Shown here: positions 61,250-64,000 of the stretch, piece after piece | Position numbering within the stretch: position 1 is the stretch's first letter | How the letters are laid out: each line of letters opens with the position of its first letter | DNA from: PXAP01 sp046483315 | GTDB lineage: Bacteria > Bacteroidota > Bacteroidia > Bacteroidales > PUMT01 | DNA length: 64,000 nucleotides | Direction of reading: 5' to 3' | NCBI GenBank assembly: GCA_046483315.1 | Contig: JAWODJ010000112.1 | Span: 4,784 to 68,783 of the forward strand | Notes under the pieces: generated by a model | Told to the model about the DNA's origin: nothing | The model's database searches: none | Seen by the model: only the letters and a program-made list of their open reading frames with translations | Program-made: the position numbers and the translations under genes

Positions 61250-61420
61250 TTTGCCGGTCGTTTTTTTGAGTTAATTATTCTTATTATCAGGACAAATATA
61301 GCAACCCTTCCGGGGAAAATCGCAATCAACCTGATCCGGCACTTTATGAGGTTAATGTACATTCTCTGTCTGATATAAAGGAAAATTCACACCCCTGGTT
61401 ACATTGGTTAAGAAAATAAC

Positions 61421-61428
61421 TAAATTTG
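61421..61428 (+). promoter_or_regulatory. -7 box of the HEPN/MNT operon
   Basis: TAAATTTG is an exact match to the TAnnTTTG consensus, 32 bp before the ATG at 61461. A TTG at 61404-61406 is closer (14 bp) than the normal -33 distance. Confidence 0.4.
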
Positions 61429-61460
61429 AAGTATAAAATTTCTGTAATCACGCTCATATC

Positions 61461-61862
61461 ATGACACTGAAAGAAATCAGGTGGAAACAGCGATTCAACA
61501 ACCTAAAAAAGGCCTATGGGCAACTCAGTGATGCCAATAAAAAATATACAGAGTTGTCAGTCCTGGAAAAAGAGGGTTTGGTTCAGCGATTTGAATACAC
61601 CTTTGAACTGTCCTGGAAAACGCTTAAAGACTACCTCGAAAGCAAAGGCATGGCAACACAATTTCCAAGAGAAGCGATCAAAGAAGCTTTTTCATCAGGT
61701 GTGCTGGCTCACGGAGAAGCCTGGATAGATATGCTCGACAACCGCAATCTTATGTCACATACCTATCAGGAGGAGGTTTTCCGTGAAGTGGTTGATAAGA
61801 TACACAGGATCTATTTCCCTGCCATCACCCAACTGGTTGAATACCTTGAAAAAGAATTATGA
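61461..61862 (+). CDS. HEPN-domain toxin/substrate-binding protein (HI0074-like)
   Basis: A 133-residue four-helix HEPN protein of the HI0074 (nucleotidyltransferase substrate-binding) family. Conserved parts are RFEYTFELSWKTLKDYLESKG, FPREAIKEAFSSGVL and the R-x4-H motif in DNRNLMSHTY, which can form an RNase active site. It overlaps the nucleotidyltransferase gene by 4 bp (ATGA). In such pairs the HEPN protein is the toxin and the nucleotidyltransferase neutralises it; earlier structural work named them substrate-binding and catalytic subunits. Full length and no defects seen. Confidence 0.9.
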   Translation: MTLKEIRWKQRFNNLKKAYGQLSDANKKYTELSVLEKEGLVQRFEYTFELSWKTLKDYLESKGMATQFPREAIKEAFSSGVLAHGEAWIDMLDNRNLMSHTYQEEVFREVVDKIHRIYFPAITQLVEYLEKEL

Positions 61863-62173
61863 TCAAGGGACTCACACAAGAGCAGAACGCTGTAATTTTG
61901 CGCGAAGCATTCCGGTTTGAAAAAATGACCAGGCTGGTTGTTTTCGGGTCAAGAGCCATGGGAAACCAGAAGCACGGCTCAGATGTTGACCTGGCGGTCT
62001 GGGGGCTTAATGCAAATGAAACACGCGAGCTGAAAATACGGTTAAATGAATATACCAAACTCCCCTATAAATTTGATGTTATAAGATTCGAATCGATAAA
62101 CAACCCCGAGTTGAAGGCGCATATCACAAATTTCGGGAATACAATTTTCCCTTCCGGTCAAAGTCTCATCTGA
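61859..62173 (+). CDS. MNT-type minimal nucleotidyltransferase (HI0073-like)
   Basis: A 104-residue polymerase-beta-fold protein with the signature GSRAMGNQKHGSDVDLAVWG and the third acidic residue in KFDVIRFESI. It starts inside the last codons of the HEPN gene, in the standard toxin-first order of HI0074/HI0073, opposite to the mntA-hepT order at 59.5 kb. The C-terminus FPSGQSLI and its DNA match a fragment at 60.28 kb (see finding). Probably the antitoxin. Confidence 0.9.
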   Translation: MIKGLTQEQNAVILREAFRFEKMTRLVVFGSRAMGNQKHGSDVDLAVWGLNANETRELKIRLNEYTKLPYKFDVIRFESINNPELKAHITNFGNTIFPSGQSLI

Positions 62174-62323
62174 CCGATATGGGTTTTCCTAAAAAACTTA
62201 CCACACCTACTACCGATTGTGTGAAAGCTATCGTGATGAGCTGCCTTCAGGACAGAATCGGCAATCGACAATCGAACACCGGATTATTTTCCACAAATTA
62301 CACCAAATGGGGTTCAATAATTC

Positions 62324-63016
62324 CTAAACCGGAAATTCCTTATAAAATCTGAAAAGAGAAATGGCCTCCCTGCGAAGCTTTGTTTTTACGAAGGTTTTGA
62401 TCTCAGGATCCATCAGCTCACCAAGACCTTGCAGCAAGCCCCTGTCGCTTAATGACTCAAGCCTGTCAATACAATTTTGAATGTAATCAGCATACGGCAT
62501 TTGCATCCGTGCTTCCACCAGCATTGTATTGATCGGGGTTTGCCTTTTCATAAAAAACCAGGAATCGAAGATATCACGGTTGGTCAATGCGTTGCGGTCA
62601 AGCAAAGTACAAACTTTATGAGCAAACATATCGGCTTCTGTCATCACCATGATGTTAATCCCGAGAAAATTTTTTATCTCGTATTGATTGTCAAATTCCC
62701 GGTTTGAGATCTCCACCTTCAGCTTTCGTTCTCCTGCACCATAGTCCAGAACTAAAACAGGACCGTAAAACTTCTTTGCCTCATCTGCTATTTTACCGTA
62801 CTTTAATAATATGCTACGCACTTTCTCATATGCCAAATCCTGGTTATCGCGGGTAATCATGTTAAATTCCAGATCAACACTAAACCGGGGCAGATCGTAA
62901 AAGAACATCATGGCGGTACCACCTTTGAAACCGAGCGTCGTGGCCAGCTCAATGTCTGAATAAATATCTTTCAGTATCTGAACCAGAAAAAACTTATGGC
63001 GGTTTATTTCAAGCAT
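62324..63016 (-). CDS. abiEii: AbiEii/AbiGii-type nucleotidyltransferase toxin
   Basis: A 230-residue toxin of the type IV toxin-antitoxin and abortive-infection system AbiE. The start is the ATG at 63016 (MLEINRHKFF), overlapping the abiEi stop by 8 bp; the TTG at 63043 is less likely. The conserved motif I is GFKGGTAMMFFYDLPRFSVDLEFN (GS-like loop with D-x-E in place of DxD), followed by LKVEISNREF and the K/H motif near MTEADMFAHKVCTLLDR. Members use nucleotides to modify tRNA or other targets and arrest growth. Full length compared with other single-domain AbiEii proteins of this size. Confidence 0.88.
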   Translation of the reverse strand: MLEINRHKFFLVQILKDIYSDIELATTLGFKGGTAMMFFYDLPRFSVDLEFNMITRDNQDLAYEKVRSILLKYGKIADEAKKFYGPVLVLDYGAGERKLKVEISNREFDNQYEIKNFLGINIMVMTEADMFAHKVCTLLDRNALTNRDIFDSWFFMKRQTPINTMLVEARMQMPYADYIQNCIDRLESLSDRGLLQGLGELMDPEIKTFVKTKLRREAISLFRFYKEFPV

Positions 63017-63596
63017 TGGAAAGGGTGGATTTAACTCTGGCAATTAATGCTTTGGAATTATATAGTGGTAGCAAACTGAATATTGAATCCACATCCAGGG
63101 GGTTGAGATTGTCAAAATAATATGTAGGATTCAGATACAGGACATCAAGAAAAGCCCGTTCGGGCGTTGCAATATTTATATGATTATCCAATCGCCGAAT
63201 ACCCCTGGTATTGACCAGTACCGGATTCTTAATTTTACGAAAAACACATGAACTATCATCAATAACAAGTGTTCGGCTCAAATAACTCACACAGGTAAAG
63301 GCTGGATTATACTGGAAAATCACCCCGGCCTTTTGAAGAACGTATTCCAGTGAAATGTATGCCGGAGTGAATATATTACATGCCAGTTCTTCCTTGTTAT
63401 AATCTTTTTTGACATAAATACCCTTACGGGGATTCAGTAATTTGCCCTTCTGCACAAGGGAGTTCACCTTTTTGTTTATCGATGCAAAGCTTGTTTCTCC
63501 TGTAAGCATTGCTATATCTCTCAGGCGAAATACCGAATTTTTGTTCTGGTACACGGCCAGAATGATATCAGTTTTTCTATTTTGTAAACTGTTCAT
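63009..63596 (-). CDS. abiEi: AbiEi-type antitoxin / transcriptional repressor
   Basis: A 195-residue protein with an N-terminal winged helix (FRLRDIAMLTGETSFASINKKVNSLVQKGKLLNPRKGIYVKK) and a C-terminal domain opening with NIFTPAYISLEYVLQKAG and ATPERAFLDVLYLNP, as in AbiEi family antitoxins. AbiEi is known both to neutralise AbiEii and to repress its own promoter by binding inverted repeats. The gene comes first and overlaps the toxin gene, so they are coupled. Its promoter region contains a matching palindrome. Confidence 0.9.
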   Translation of the reverse strand: MNSLQNRKTDIILAVYQNKNSVFRLRDIAMLTGETSFASINKKVNSLVQKGKLLNPRKGIYVKKDYNKEELACNIFTPAYISLEYVLQKAGVIFQYNPAFTCVSYLSRTLVIDDSSCVFRKIKNPVLVNTRGIRRLDNHINIATPERAFLDVLYLNPTYYFDNLNPLDVDSIFSLLPLYNSKALIARVKSTLSNA

Positions 63597-63613
63597 GCCG
63601 CCATAATGGATGT

Positions 63614-63793
63614 TTGGTTCACAAATATAATATTATTTTTTGGTTGATACCAAAAAAGGTGGGGCATTCCATTCCCCTCGTTGTACCCGACCTGCCCAAT
63701 GTCTATACCTGTACCATCACTTTCGTGGAAGACAACGGAGCCTTCCGCCACGAAAACCAGATTAATACCAGGTATTCCTCTCAAAGCCTATAA
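63614..63793 (+). other. Orphan plus-strand coding-like fragment
   Basis: A 59-codon open frame ending at TAA 63791-63793. Its last 43 codons (from about 63665, beginning HSIPLVVPDLPNVYTC) are richer in G+C than the flanks and read like real protein (TFVEDNGAFRHENQINTRYSSQ), but there is no plausible start and I do not recognise the family. Likely the end of a lost gene. Confidence 0.3.
63622..63657 (-). promoter_or_regulatory. abiE promoter with overlapping palindromic operator
   Basis: On the minus strand TTTG (63654-63651), 21 bp, then TATATTTG (63629-63622), an exact -7 box with good spacing; the ATG is 25 bp further. A perfect 9-bp inverted repeat with a 4-nt spacer, TTTTTTGGT (63636-63644) and ACCAAAAAA (63649-63657), covers the -33 element, as expected of an AbiEi autorepression site. 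Confidence 0.65.
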
Positions 63794-63860
63794 AGATAAT
63801 AGTTCCTTCAAATTGTTTGAAAGTTAACACATCACCAGTAATTAGTAATAATTGAACAAA

Positions 63861-64000
63861 TTAATATTTAAAAGCTGATGTCATTATTTCTTGTTCTGAT
63901 TTTGGAATACCGATATCTTTAGCTATTACCTTCCAGCTACTTACAGCTTTTTTTACTTTAGTAATTATTGTTTCCATCTCTGAATCTGTAAGTTGAAAAA
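63861..64000 (-). CDS. hipA: HipA-like serine/threonine kinase toxin, C-terminal end (gene continues past window)
   Basis: An open minus-strand frame of 46 codons from the window edge to TAA at 63861. FQLTDSEMETIITKVKKAV, then SSWKVIAKDIGIPKSEQEIMTSAF matches the C-terminal helices of HipA-domain kinases, where the last helices end in ...SEQ/E-x-M-x-x-AF. HipA toxins phosphorylate glutamyl-tRNA synthetase or related targets. A hipB-type antitoxin would be expected upstream, outside the window. Identification rests on the tail alone. Confidence 0.6.
   Translation of the reverse strand, partial: FQLTDSEMETIITKVKKAVSSWKVIAKDIGIPKSEQEIMTSAFKY

Noticed and set aside
62179..62352. 57-codon plus-strand frame between MNT and abiEii
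   Set aside because: No family match and no promoter; overlaps the end of abiEii on the other strand. Could be debris but cannot be supported.
63593..63784. 63-codon minus-strand frame upstream of abiEi
   Set aside because: Runs through the abiE promoter and operator; the plus strand of the same stretch reads better as a protein fragment.
1..64000. CRISPR arrays, tRNA and rRNA genes, intact insertion sequences
   Set aside because: Looked for regularly spaced repeats, cloverleaf-like sequences and transposase frames; none found.

Overview
The window is chromosomal DNA from a member of the Bacteroidota, probably a marine or anaerobic Bacteroidales/Marinilabiliales-like lineage (inference). 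The evidence is two proteins with type IX secretion (T9SS) C-terminal sorting domains, many SusD-like-era lipoproteins with short lipoboxes, an S9 peptidase with the usual Bacteroidota layout, and several -7 boxes of the TAnnTTTG type. No rRNA, tRNA, CRISPR array or intact transposase was seen. The left edge cuts trpS and the right edge cuts a hipA-like gene.

Layout. 1-10.0 kb: the end of trpS, a ZupT metal transporter, an unusual sugar transferase, a PqqD-HprK fusion overlapping a nucleotidyltransferase-family gene, and a sulfate-type SLC13 permease/CysQ/DUF354 operon. 10.1-12.5 kb: a Tat-exported Gfo/Idh/MocA oxidoreductase with a DUF1080 lipoprotein, a pairing known from 3-keto-sugar metabolism. 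12.7-15.7 kb: a secreted S9 peptidase. 15.7-18.0 kb: gmd and fcl, which make GDP-L-fucose. 18.3-28.0 kb: a four-gene cell-envelope cluster made of a membrane-tethered nSTAND/WD40 ATPase, an outer-membrane barrel, a propeller-like lipoprotein and a 1432-residue T9SS substrate.

28.2-51.6 kb is a large Wzx/Wzy-type exopolysaccharide or capsule locus. It has an initiating phosphoglycosyltransferase, Wza, Wzc, a FemAB-like acyltransferase, at least six glycosyltransferases, a NodZ-like fucosyltransferase candidate, two parallel beta-helix proteins that may act on the polymer, Wzy, Wzx, a pyruvyl transferase, and two tandem QueC-like PP-loop proteins that do not fit any standard capsule step. The gmd/fcl pair can supply GDP-fucose to it. 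52-56 kb holds a lipoprotein with the two motifs of an internal thioester domain, a DUF418 membrane protein, and a lipoprotein gene interrupted by one in-frame TGA. 56-59.3 kb is carB.

59.4-64.0 kb is a toxin-antitoxin island: an MntA gene with an amino-terminally deleted HepT partner, gene debris with an orphan operator-like array, an inositol-phosphatase-family gene, an intact HEPN/MNT pair, an AbiEi/AbiEii pair with a palindrome lying over its promoter, and the end of hipA.

The best candidates for undescribed biology are the tandem QueC-like proteins in the polysaccharide locus, the nSTAND/WD40 envelope cluster, the PqqD-HprK/nucleotidyltransferase unit, and the thioester-domain lipoprotein. 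All family calls are from reading the translated sequence; no database search was possible.
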